Both the position numbers and the translations under genes were made by a program. Below, in pieces: positions 21,124-30,760 of a stretch of DNA of 64,000 nt (within the stretch, counting starts at the first letter, position 1; each line of letters opens with the position of its first letter). The notes beneath the pieces were generated by a model. That model was given only the letters and a program-made list of their open reading frames with translations. It was not told where the DNA came from and made no database searches. The stretch is from Heliocidaris erythrogramma (taxonomy: Eukaryota > Echinodermata > Echinoidea > Camarodonta > Echinometridae), in contig CM046858.1 of NCBI GenBank assembly GCA_025617745.1, forward strand, positions 50,103,925 through 50,167,924, read 5' to 3'.

Positions 21124-21327
21124 AAGTTCCCCAGAGCTGTCAGAGCTGAAGATTTGTCAATATGTCGGTCAATTGAAGCTGGTGTCGCCGAAATCACTGG
21201 CCCGTCTCCGTGGTCTAGTGGTTAAGGCATTGGCGTTCTAAGTCAACGACCGGGTTTGATTCCCGACGGAGACATTTTTTCAGCCTCTGCAAAATTTTCA
21301 AAAAGGGAGGACAGCTCTGGGGAACTT
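21124..21327. repeat. Hairpin: 18-bp perfect inverted repeats around a tRNA-like gene
   Basis: AAGTTCCCCAGAGCTGTC at 21124-21141 is exactly inverted at 21310-21327. The 168 bases between hold a near-complete tRNA-like sequence. The left end lies only five bases from the TTAA of the preceding fold-back element, and the right end abuts the AAT tail of a LINE. Confidence 0.85.
21204..21273 (+). tRNA. tRNA-Arg(TCT)-like sequence or pseudogene
   Basis: A 7-bp acceptor stem is perfect (GTCTCCG / CGGAGAC). The D-arm has GTCTAGTGGTTAAGGC (A-box), and the anticodon stem TTGGC / GTCAA holds loop GTTCTAA, giving anticodon TCT. The T-arm (GGGTTTGATTCCC region) has one weak pair and TTT in place of the usual TTC. 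No long SINE body follows. It is either a solitary tRNA relic or the head of a short SINE; the inverted repeats around it make a normal tRNA gene less likely. Confidence 0.55.
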
Positions 21328-21655
21328 TGTTAATAATAATAATAATAATACCATACTTATAAAGCGCATATCACAATATGTCTCTATGCGCTGTAAGAAA
21401 AGAGAAAGAAAGGCATATAGGGTCAAAAACCTGCTCAACATTCCTCCTCATTTAACACTGGAAGGTACTTTTAAATGTTTTAAGACGCATCTTAAAATTA
21501 TCAACACTATCACAACTTTTAAGGTTTTCTGGCAATTTGTTCCAAAGTTCAGCTGATGCAGCCTGAAACGAGGGAGAACCATAGAATTTGGTATTAATAT
21601 GTGGAGTTGTGAGGAGAGACTTTTGAGAAGATCTGAGATTTCTTAAGCTACGCAA
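21328..21655 (-). pseudogene. 5'-truncated LINE (CR1/L2-like) 3' end
   Basis: A 67-codon frame on the minus strand (21452-21655) matches the C-terminal end of CR1/L2-type ORF2 (LLTTPHINTKFYGSPSF, AELWNKLPENLK, FKMRLKTF). About 120 bases of 3' UTR follow, ending GCGCTTTATAAGTATGG and an ATT repeat. That tail has the same layout as the end of the SINEs at 16080 and 48538. Confidence 0.8.
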
Positions 21656-21769
21656 CCATTATTCTCTCATTTTCATTTCTCACAATCATTTATTTATATA
21701 TATATATGTAGAAAAATAAAGTTCACAACATCATATAGAATACACACACAAGAAGCATGTTTTTATGAA

Positions 21770-21870
21770 AATTCACAAGCGCTTTCGATTTAATCTCTTC
21801 AGGTGAATGAGCCATTGATAGTTTTGACATGCTTTTATATACACGTATAGTACAGTAATATGCAAATGGG
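21770..21870 (-). ncRNA. Hammerhead-ribozyme-like core, Penelope-type remnant
   Basis: On the minus strand CTGAAGA (21796-21802), a GATT/AATC stem and GAAA (21783-21786) follow in order: the two conserved strands of a hammerhead core. Penelope-like retroelements are known to carry such motifs in their terminal repeats. I did not find a complete set of three helices with a cleavage site, nor a reverse transcriptase nearby, so this is a fragment at best. Confidence 0.4.
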
Positions 21871-21996
21871 CAATGTGTGTGGCATTGTCCAGTAGTTTTT
21901 TTGACGGCTTAATAAGTCTTTGTTTAAATCTTTGTTTAAATGTATTGAAGTTTAATGACCTAGGTATTATTACTCCAGTAAGAAGAGACAAATTAC

Positions 21997-22135
21997 CAGG
22001 AGATTGTGTAGCAATCACTGACGTTCCTCCTCCTGAGACGCTGATTGTCTTTTGATTCGTGGTTTGTTCATGTGTTGAGCTTAATGCATTTGATCCAAGT
22101 GTTGGAGTAGATAATCCTGGGTTTGTAATAATTTT
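21997..22135 (-). pseudogene. Truncated duplicate of the Thr/Ser-rich linker exon
   Basis: About 140 bases, together with flanking intron, repeat 22346-22480 with few changes, including the donor site after CAATCTCCTG. The 5' third of the exon with its acceptor is absent. With no acceptor it should not be spliced in. It records a local duplication of this receptor exon. Confidence 0.75.
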
Positions 22136-22345
22136 TGAGGAAAATACATAATTGGTGTTTGTATTTTAAGGATCATCATCATCATCGACAAACATTTCAC
22201 TTAAAATACGGCTGATTTACTGAAATATTAATATCTCGGTGGGAATACAGTAATAAATTTGTTAACGGTTGACATTAATATTATTACTTGTATTGAAGTT
22301 TTAATGACCTAGTTATTATTACTCCAGTAAGAAGAGACAAATTAC

Positions 22346-22510
22346 CAGGAGATTGTGTAGCAATCACTGACGTTCCTCCTCCTGAAACGCTGATTGTCTC
22401 TTGATTCGTGGTTTGTTCATGTGTTGAGCTTAATGCATTTGATCCAGGTGTTGGAGTAGATAATCCTGGGTTTGTAATAACTGTACTAACTGCTGAAATA
22501 GTCACGGAAA
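22346..22510 (-). CDS. Receptor exon: Thr/Ser-rich linker
   Basis: A 165-base exon, phase 1 in and out, acceptor CCGTACCAG and donor GTAATTT. It encodes 55 residues rich in Thr, Ser, Pro and Gly (segments SVTISAVSTV, LSTPTPGSNA, SVSGGGTSVI), expected to be an O-glycosylated spacer. Its start (FSVTI) resembles the exon at 37372-37530 (FSVII), which follows the other WSC exon in the same position. Confidence 0.8.
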
Positions 22511-22559
22511 CTGGTACGGAGAATGAAATGATTTGATAGTAAGAAAACAATAAAAAAGA

Positions 22560-23755
22560 AATATTTGTGCTATCGAACTATGCAGTGCGTATCAACATTG
22601 TACACCACACTAGATAATCGTGAACAGTACTACATGGACAAGAGTAAAGTGTAGTGTGCTCATGATAAAGATGCATTACCCATTTCTATGCTGCAACAGA
22701 TAATTCATCAACGTAGTTTGTTTTGTTTTTTTTATCTAGTCAAAATCTCAGATCTGTGTAGCTTAGGATGTAGTAAGGGCATGTGTTACAACAATTTCTC
22801 TTTCAGAAATTGATTTTGCACATTGGACTGTTAAAATGTGATTCACGAAGTTTGTGATTAAGATCATTGTCATCATCACACAGCCTTGGGCTCAGTTTTT
22901 TTTTTCTCATACTTTGCTGAGGTAAGCCTTTTACTCCATTAAAGTTATTCATGGTGAACAAAAAGTTATGTGGTTGCTATCTTTATCACTACAGCCCATT
23001 GTCCATTGTTTTGGAGTAACTTGTTCTTAAACACTGTGTCCTTCTATGTAAGCATGCATAATAGTAAACCACTGATTACATGTGTTATTCATGTGATGTT
23101 ATTAAACACACAAGATGGTACAATTAACCCATTGCCTACTGGAACCGGATGGTCCCTGTATTCAGTAGTCAATGAGTTAACAAACGGGTAGAGAGTATTA
23201 TTATTAGAGGTAAGAAGGGGGTAAGAAGGTATCATCAGAATGGATGTGTGCAGGTTTTTAGCATGTTCAGGGTTTTTATTCTCACGCTGCAACCTCTTAC
23301 AAAGAGATCAAACGACCTTCCAGAAACATATCAATAGGCTATTGATATCAACACATGAACTTATTAATGATGACTCCGAGACCATCATTTCGATCCATCG
23401 TCACATGTTTCCTAAAGAAATTATGTTTTCAGTTACATGTACCAGAAGGCCTATGTATCAAAAGTTACCCGTCATATTTATTGGACATATGCACTTTTTG
23501 CAAGACTTTGAAATGTTAACTTTATTATTTTGTGTCATAACATGTTTTGTGTCCAGGAACTATAATAGGATTAGAATCGCTTATTTCCATTTAAAAATAT
23601 GGCTTCATGTATGCAACGTAATAATTACCTGAGAATCAACAAGTCTCATGATGACATTTAATGAATTTAGTTCTATAAATTTAATTTGAGCAAGCCTCTT
23701 TTAATGAATTTTATGTTAATTCGCTATTTCACAATATACATTTTGCAAATCGACT
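22560..23755. other. Intron between linker and WSC exons
   Basis: No second gene is seen. The open frame at 23240-23632 (plus) shows no domain and is probably chance. Confidence 0.5.
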
Positions 23756-23758
23756 TAC

Positions 23759-24052
23759 GATTAAAAATGGCGATATTGCCTTTGCCTCCACAAGAGCTAG
23801 TTATATCTCCAGAACACATGTATTGACAATGTTCGTCTCCTACCCTCCCAAGACGGTCGTAGTCCGCAGTATTGTCACTGCAGTAGCATTCGTCACCGAG
23901 CGCTAATCCTGCGTACATGTAGACACCAGAACCCGTTGAATCCGTACAGAACTTGATGCACTTCCCAATTGTCATTTTATTATCTGTTTCCACCTCACCT
24001 GGCAGAGCTCGATTGGCGGCATTATCATTAAAGCATCCGATATAACGTTGAT
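23759..24052 (-). CDS. Receptor exon: WSC domain
   Basis: A 294-base exon, phase 1 in and out (acceptor TTTGTTTAG, donor GTAAGTC). It encodes one complete WSC domain of about 95 residues with all eight cysteines: RYIGCFND, GKCIKFC, ECYCSDN, HCQYMC and SSCGG, and the typical ending NIAIF. WSC domains bind carbohydrate in yeast stress sensors and occur in polycystin-1 and kremen proteins. A paralogous exon lies at 38085-38369. Confidence 0.93.
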
Positions 24053-24172
24053 CTAAACAAATGAAGTGTTAGCCGGAAAATAAATACAAGAAAAAAATCA
24101 TGTGAACTTCGCACTCCCAATGAATCTTACATATCATTCAAAATTCAGCTTCTGGTCAAACCCAGTGATAGG

Positions 24173-24987
24173 CCAGGAGTCTGTCCCGAAATCGTCACCC
24201 CATTTTACATATGAGATTTGACCCCTTAAAGTTGCTAAGACCACCCTATTGTGATTCACAAAAAGCTTGTCAGCTCGAACGAAGCCGCCTGGTTGGGCCC
24301 CCGGCCAAAATCGGGTCGATTTCAACCCATCTAACATATGCGCCAAACTTTGTCAGAAGGAAGGTGTATACTATACATTCCCAAAACACAAAACTGACAA
24401 AATTTTCCGTTTTGAGAAAGCAATACAATTTCACAATTTAATAGCCTATTAAGTTACAATACTCAAGATTGTACTAGTTAAATTTGACATGAATTGAATG
24501 AGACACTGGAGTTATTCAGTTTAAAATGCCTATAAATGGGTTTTCTTTACATCCAGAGCATTTTTGGCAGCAAAGCATGGTTTAGGGGCACTTTGGTGTT
24601 TTTACAGGGGCGTTTTACACCCCCAACCTGATGGAAAGTTTTGTAAGTTTTTATATTTTTGTAATGTACACCAATAATCTTCCTTCTGACAAAATTCGGT
24701 TCATGGGCCTTAAGGGGAAAAATTTGCCTAACCTTTTTTTGTCAGTTTTTGGTGTTTTGGTAATGCATAGTCATACACCTTCATTCTGACAAAGTTTGGC
24801 GCAAATGTTAGATGGATGGAAATCGATCCGACATTGTGTCCCCTTTTGAGGGCTCTGGGGGCCAAACCCAGTGGCTTCATTCGAGCTGACAACTTTTTTG
24901 TAAATTATAAATGGATAGTCTAAGTAACTTCAAGGGGTCAAATCTCATATTTATAATGGGGTGACTATTTCGGAACAGGCTCCCAGA
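24173..24987. mobile_element. Fold-back element with ~240-bp diverged arms, in a receptor intron
   Basis: Left arm about 24173-24410, right arm about 24730-24987, imperfect reverse complements sharing CCGAAAT.GTCACCCCA, GAGATTTGACCCCTT, TTGTCAGCTCGAA and GCGCCAAACTTTGTCAGAA. No ORF. It accounts for most of the intron between the WSC exon and the second SRCR exon. Confidence 0.8.
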
Positions 24988-25463
24988 CTATAAGAAGTTC
25001 AAAGAATATTAGCAGTAAAATGAAAATCGAAAGCGGCTCGTTGAACTTATTGTGAATTCACATATTTTTAGCCTCTATATGCCTTTTTTTCTTTCATGGG
25101 TAGGGGGTAAAGGCAACAAATTCAAATTTGATAATAACTTGATAGTTATTTATTTATTCGTATTATTTTTTTCTTATAATCATGTGTGTATTTTTAATAT
25201 ATCAAAATTAAACATCTAAAATATACAAAATGCCTAAAAAGAATTCAATTGAGTGATCAACCTAGGGGCCTCTTACATTCAAAATTTGCGTCTAAACAAA
25301 CTTCCCAAATTAAGCACAATTTCTAATGGTTAAACACTATTCTATCTGGATCGAGGAAACGTCAGCTTTATTTGTTCATTCCAATTATTACGTTGCCCTT
25401 CTCACGGCCTAATTTAAAATAAGTATCTATTTGTGTTGATAATACATTAATATATATATTTAC

Positions 25464-25544
25464 CGTAACATGTCGCGGCACCAGGTTTTGCATCTCCCGC
25501 ACATGAAATGGAGCGAAAGTCACAAGCATCTATTACCGCCTCAT
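25464..25544 (-). CDS. Receptor exon: SRCR domain, second half
   Basis: An 81-base exon, too short for an ORF scan, phase 1 in and out (acceptor GACAAGCAG, donor GTAAATA). Joined to the next upstream exon it reads ICKG-DEAVIDACDF, then ISCAGDAK and AATCY, giving the last three cysteines of an SRCR domain. The usual Trp-Gly-x-His motif is absent, so this half is diverged. Two-exon coding with six cysteines is the pattern of group A SRCR domains. Confidence 0.75.
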
Positions 25545-25839
25545 CTGCTTGTCAGATGGATTGATAGAGAAATAAATCACCGACAATGTGATAATTTTCT
25601 ACTCAGAGCAATATCGTTCCTTTCATATTTAAAGACTTTGCTTTTTAGAAAAATCCTTAAAAACTATACATGAGAGAAAATAATAATCTCAAATACCAAA
25701 TTAGGTAAAATGATAAGGAAATTTACGATCTCAGGATTATTTTAGGCCTATATTTCGCAAACTTCCATTTGTATTCTTGTAAAAGGGAGTAGCAATCATA
25801 TTTGGCAGTAGCCTATAGCTGATAGCAAGAAATGTATAC

Positions 25840-26058
25840 CTCCTTTGCAGATCAAGCGTCCTAGGGGCGTCAAGCTCTCGCTTCCAAACGTAGATTTTCG
25901 GATGTTCCTGTTCGCGCCGGAGAATCCCAACTGCCTACAGATCACAATCACCTCAGATATGTTAAGGTGTTGTCCACAGACAGCCTGCCAGGGTCCGTTA
26001 TCTGCTTTGTATTCTACAGTACCCTCGTTCGGCGATGACCCATTGAATAACCTCCAGT
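25840..26058 (-). CDS. Receptor exon: SRCR domain, first half
   Basis: A 219-base exon, phase 1 in and out (acceptor GAAAATAG, donor GTATACA). It encodes WRLFNGSSPNEGTVEY, WQAVCGQ, the hallmark EVIVICRQLGF, and ends LICKG. SRCR domains are secreted or cell-surface ligand-binding modules, much expanded in sea urchins and other invertebrate deuterostomes. Exons encoding the N-terminus and signal peptide were not found between here and 37 kb. Confidence 0.93.
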
Positions 26059-26932
26059 CTATTTTCAAAAGAACAAATAATCAAGCGTGATCATGTAATA
26101 ACAACTCTTATTGCCTTAATAATGGGGGTTACAAATTTCTTAAGAATTTATACTGCTGCCCTACAGCCCATAGCCTCCACGATACGTTATACTATTACAT
26201 TATTACTCTTTAGGTCATAGTGTCGTCCCTACAAAGCCTTTTATTAGCTTTGGTTGCATCATGAACAAGGTGCCGGTAGGGATGACGACAAAAATTAAAA
26301 GAAGGGGGCTCAGATAGAAAAAAAAAAACCTCAGAAAATGAGGAAAGGTTTTTCACATTTCTCGGAAAATCTCAAATATTTTTTTCTACCTTATTCATTA
26401 TCTTTGATTGTTTTGTTTTTATTATCGGGGCATGTTTGGCAGTTCATAAGGGACCACTGTCTCCCAACCCGGGAACACCGCCAGAGGCTGCCAGGATGTA
26501 CTGGTCAAGGGTAAAATTGAAATGAGAATTAAACCCTGGGAAATGTCCATTTTTTTTAATACGCACTGTACATCGTTTTACATCAAAATCATGCTGAGGG
26601 GGCAAAATAGATTATTTCAAGAAAGAAAATTTTAGATTATTGTGCTTAATTTGCCCCCCCCCCCCCCCCCTCTCCTTTGATAGAGGGAAAATCTGGTAGA
26701 GTTTTACAAGGTTGGGATACAATGCGCCTACATGCGTGTATATTTATAGCGACCATGTGAGAAGATTTCAGTGTTGGAATGGTGAAACCTCGCCTTTTAG
26801 CGCACTAAAAAGTTGAGAGGCAATACCGCATTAACTTCCTTTTCTTGGGGGGGGGGGGGCTAAACATATGGAAGCAAGCATCTGCGATCGACAAGGTTCC
26901 TGAAATATGTTAAGAAACGTTGGGTCTATTAA
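26059..26932. other. Intron or intergenic stretch
   Basis: No exon recognised. A C-run at 26654-26670 and a G-run near 26850 are present. If the cassettes at 26 and 41 kb belong to one gene, this is intron. Confidence 0.5.
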
Positions 26933-27247
26933 AGGGAGTGGCAAGTCGTAATCCATGGGCCTGACCAGTTGGCCTGACTCGGGAAAATTCGGATACAATC
27001 AGGTCCAATCGTGCGCTACCGAAGGAATGTTATTGCCGGATTCCTCGCGAATCCCTCCATACGCAACCGACCAATGAGATTCAAATACTGGAATAAAAAG
27101 AACGCGTGATCTTGTTTACTCAAATTTGGGTCAATGTGCGAACTTTTATTAGCTGCGCACGATAAATTGAAGTCGCTTTGAACTTTGATCCAGAGAAACG
27201 AGCAGCCAACTGTAAAAGCGCCCATAGATTGCGACTTGTCGCTCCCT
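26933..27247. mobile_element. TTAA-flanked MITE (copy 1)
   Basis: TTAA at 26929-26932 and 27248-27251 flanks ends AGGGAGTGGCAAGTCG and CGACTTGTCGCTCCCT. The terminal inverted repeats extend about 28 bases (ending near CCATGGGC / GCCCATAG). A similar copy is at 43131-43457. The 69-codon frame inside appears in both copies only because the DNA is conserved; it has no initiation context or domain. Confidence 0.9.
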
Positions 27248-28239
27248 TTAATATTTGAGAAAGCGTAGCGACCGAGTGAGAAAGTTTTAATTTTTAAATG
27301 CCGACAGTTCGCGTTCTATAACAAGTTTATTATAATTATATCGTTATAATGTGAAATCATTTCATGTAATTGTTGTCTTTCTTCACTTGCGAGGGGGGTC
27401 CGAGGGGCAAATGAATGATTGGGGGCAACTGCCTCCTCTGACCCCCCCCCCCCCCCCCCACCCCCGCCCCCGCTTCCGGCGCCTATACCCATCATTAACC
27501 AAAAAATAAGATGGTAACTTTATTTGTGTTTAGGTCGTCGGAAAATCAAGTGTCTTTTCTCATGTTCAAACAAAGAATGACCAGATAATATATACTTAAG
27601 ATGCCTTGGGGAAAATGGGACGGCAAGACGCCTAAGGTCTTCTGACTTACCTAAGGCATTTCCTAGCTGTGGTGGCTTAACCCAAAGCAGGATGGAGAGT
27701 AGCATGCAGTGACAAACCTGGTTTATATCCATTATGAACTTTTATGAATTAAGGTGAACTTTAGCTTCAGAACCTACAATGCCGTTTCACTGCTGTCGCT
27801 CCACTTGTTTTTGCGAAATTTAACGTTTTCCGCAAATCTGAATGGTATTAATATTTTCTCAGGTTGGCTTCTCTGCAAGCTACGCGTAGAATATAACATA
27901 TTTTGGCTGCAAAAACAAAAGCAACTGCATATATTGCATAGCGTCTACGTTCAATCAAAATGCAAGTGTTACAACGGGTATTTAAGCCCGTGGACTTCCT
28001 CAAAGCACAACTGAGTGCATTTGAAACACTTACGCATACATTTGTCTATTCTTAGTTTGTGTTCGCAACACCTCCTTCTAACATGATTAAATGTAATCCG
28101 AAACGCAACCCACTACAGCTGCTCCACGTTGTATTTGCACAAACATTTTGAGAAAGAAATGGAAAAACAGAGAATCGTTCTTTGTGGTACTATAATAATA
28201 ATAGCTCTTAAGTAGTGCGTTAAGTGACAAAATATTAAG
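27248..28239. other. Intergenic stretch
   Basis: A C-run at about 27444-27459 lies within a GC-rich phrase. No gene seen. Confidence 0.5.
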
Positions 28240-28670
28240 CAGCGTTCCCACTAGCCGATTTTTAGTCGCGAGTTAAGGCGGGTTGTGGCGAGTTGACTCA
28301 TAACAGCACCCGTGATAATCGTGCGGAGCTCTCCATGTAACTCGGGAGAACTCTTGCTAACTCGGCGCGACTCGGCCTAACTCGGCGCAACTATGCAACA
28401 ACTCAGTTAAAGGTTCCGATAGGTTTCCAAACAGCACCCGTGATAAGGTGAACATGTTCAAAATTTTACCCATCTCGGTGCGACTTGCCCTCAACTCGTT
28501 TGAACTTGTCATAAATGATGTTCGCATTAGTCGTAGTGAGCTCGTGATGAACTCTTCGTAAATCGCACGGTTACTCGCCACTTTAAGTTATAACTCTAGT
28601 ATTAAATATCATAATTGATAGGATTGAAGTAAATTGAATATATCATAGAGAAATGTGAGAAAATTACAAT

Positions 28671-28741
28671 GCCCCGACCGGGATTCGAACCCGGGACCCT
28701 GGATTACATGACCAGTGCTCTACTAACTGAGCTATCCGGGC
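28671..28741 (-). tRNA. tRNA-like sequence (minus copy of dimer)
   Basis: Reads GCCCGGATAGCTCAGT at the start (A-box), a loop CATGTAA that would place TGT (Thr) at the anticodon, a perfect T-arm CCGGGTTCGAATCCCGG, and a TCGGGGC end. The acceptor has one G-G mismatch, the anticodon stem is imperfect and position 33 is A. Probably a pseudogene or SINE head rather than a working tRNA. Confidence 0.6.
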
Positions 28742-29154
28742 TCCCGTCGAAGCAACGTAACAATCTCACATATAGCCCCTCTCTTTCCATCTAGCGTAGG
28801 GGGTACATCCATACCAATTCCATGCGTACGCTATATAATGGCCTACCAATGAGACAGGTCTTCCCTCTAAAGTCGGGCAAATCCATGCCAACGAATTTCT
28901 ATAGAGGACAATTTAAATTTCTCACATTTCTTTATGATATATTCAATTTACTTCAATCCTATCAATTATGATATTTAATTTAAATTGTCCTCTATAGAAA
29001 TTCGTTGGCATGGATTTGCCCGACTTTAGAGGGAAGACCTGTCACATTGGTAGGCCATTATATAGCGTACGCATGGAATTGGTATGGATGTACCCCCTAC
29101 GCTCGATGGAAAGAGAGGGGCTATATGTGAGATTGTTACGTTGCTTCGACGGGA

Positions 29155-29225
29155 GCCCGGATAGCTCAGTTGGTAGAGCACTGGTCATGTAATCCAGGGT
29201 CCCGGGTTCGAATCCCGGTCGGGGC
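29155..29225 (+). tRNA. tRNA-like sequence (plus copy of dimer)
   Basis: Same 71-base body as at 28671-28741 in opposite orientation, with one difference in the D-loop (TTGG instead of TTAG). It shares the acceptor mismatch and atypical anticodon arm. Confidence 0.6.
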
Positions 29226-29690
29226 ATTGTAATTTTCTCACATTTCTCTATGATATATTCAACTCTAGTATTGTACGCGTTTCCAAGAGTTGAGAACAAG
29301 CACTGCGATTTTATTGCGAGTTACATCGAGTTGTACACGAGGTTGACGCGAGTTAAGGACGGGTATGACGAGTGACAAGGAGTTTACATGAGCCTCTCCC
29401 GAGTTTCTTGTTAGCCTATTTCGAGTGTAAAAGTGCAACCTAATCACCTGCTGATGCCAGCCTGTCTTGCATTAAAACAATGCCCAAAGATTCCCAAAGA
29501 TATTTCTTATCTCAATCGTACGTAACTCATACACAACTCGTACAAAGTTTGTAAAACGATCGTGATAACTCGCGGGAAGATCGATACACGTCGTACGTAG
29601 ATCATCGTAACCCGGTGTGACGTACTGAGATTGTACCGTGCTGAAATTGCGCTTGCGCATGCGCACACACGATTTGCGCACTTCGTAAAC

Positions 29691-30193
29691 ATTGTTCGGA
29701 AAGACTTGAGCTGTATAGCCCCAGCAAATAGGTAAGAATTTTACGGAATAAACGCTATTGAATTGGGCCTATTGACCCTAATGTGCCCAGACCCAGGCAA
29801 TCTCAGAACACTACAAACTCGGCACGCTTGCAGGCATTCTCAAATTGTAGTCCATTTCCCGCGCATGCGCAAAATAGCGGTATACATTTTGAGCACGGAT
29901 ACAATCTCAGCACGCCACACCTGAACGCACTCATTTGAACTCGACTAGTGTTCACAGCTGCCGTTGCTGTTTGTCGATTTGCATGTTTAAAAAAAAAATA
30001 CGAACAGTGACACTGAACTCTTGCTCGACTATGACATTCACACGTGTTGTAAGCAGAGGCGAATGGTATGGGCGAATGGTACGGGTGAGAGATATAGGGA
30101 CACGGTGTTTGAGTGTCTATGTGTGTGTTTACTAAACCTAAATGCATCAACAACCTATGTTGTTATCACTATCATTGTAGAGTAATAAAAAAG
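29691..30193. other. Intergenic stretch
   Basis: Contains two GCGCATGCGC-type palindromes at 29654 and 29861. The 116-codon minus frame at 29803-30153 has no recognised domain. Confidence 0.5.
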
Positions 30194-30380
30194 AACACGA
30201 TAAAAACTACTTTCGAAAAATAAACTCAAGACAATTTCAATAGCCCTGCCTATCACCTTTAGAAATGTGCGAACATTACAGCGGTGTATTACATAATCCG
30301 AACCTGATTCCTATGGGCAGTACAATAGGCCTTTGAAATTGCCCTTGAGTTTATTTTTCGAAAGTAGTTCTTATCGTGTT
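30194..30380. mobile_element. MITE with AACACGATAA ends (copy 1)
   Basis: Ends AACACGATAA and TTATCGTGTT; terminal inverted repeats run about 45 bases (shared TTTCGAAAAATAAACTCAAG). A nearly identical copy is at 60046-60233, where a 4-bp ATAA duplication is visible. Non-coding. Confidence 0.88.
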
Positions 30381-30539
30381 GAAGACACCATACCGTAAAA
30401 GGATTATCCCCACCCGAGTGATGTGTTTTCATGTGTGCTAATAGAACGTCTTCCTTTAATCGTAATCGAAAGTTGGACTATCTGCTAATGGCCTTTAAAC
30501 CACCCTTTACGCTTAAAAGCCTACCGTCGTTTGCACTTT

Positions 30540-30760
30540 GATTTGATTCCAGTTCATCGTGACAAAATTCCTCCCATCAAGCTTCTTCGTTTACTAACCA
30601 TCGTCTTCGGCGGACCGTTTGAATATTAATGAGTCAGAAAGAAGAGTATCTTGGGTATTTGATTGCAGTTCATCGTGACTTGGCCGTGCCTGTTGGTTAA
30701 GACGCTGCCCGGCAAACAGTAGATGACAGGTTCGAATCCCGCTGGTTCCAAATTTTTCTG
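30540..30760 (+). mobile_element. Probable tRNA-derived SINE with flanking near-repeat
   Basis: A B-box GGTTCGAATCCCG at about 30730 and an A-box-like TGTTGGTTAAGACG at about 30703 are spaced as in a tRNA. ATTTGATT.CAGTTCATCGTGAC occurs at 30540 and again at 30657 just before the tRNA-like part, as a 23-base near-identical direct repeat. Tail not defined. Confidence 0.45.

Larger units (their letters stand above)
28604..29260. mobile_element. Inverted dimer of a tRNA-bearing unit with 12-bp target duplication
   Basis: AACTCTAGTATT is present exactly at 28592-28603 and 29261-29272, bracketing the insertion. Inside, about 28633-28919 and 28978-29260 are near-perfect reverse complements (three differences seen), each with a tRNA-like sequence. 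The spacer 28920-28977 is itself the reverse complement of the outer left flank 28604-28663, so the right half reads as more than one unit head to tail. A long exact duplication is typical of target-primed retroposition. Confidence 0.85.
28240..29690. repeat. CGAGTT/AACTCG-rich element interrupted by a tRNA-unit dimer
   Basis: 28257-28591 and 29273-29640 are dense in the hexamer AACTCG or its complement CGAGTT and near variants (several per 100 bases, in both orientations). The same motif is scarce elsewhere in the window. The two blocks are separated only by the 657-base insertion at 28604-29260. I cannot fix the outer ends or a terminal repeat. Confidence 0.5.

Noticed and set aside
21204-21273. 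Ordinary functional tRNA-Arg gene
   Set aside because: The T-loop and T-stem are atypical and it is enclosed by perfect inverted repeats; kept as tRNA-like only.
27016-27225. 69-codon frame repeated at 43153-43374 as a conserved small protein
   Set aside because: Both are within copies of the same TTAA MITE; similarity is explained by the DNA repeat, and the second copy has a frame change.
29803-30153. 116-codon His/Cys-containing minus frame
   Set aside because: No domain, low-complexity start, and no splice or repeat context.
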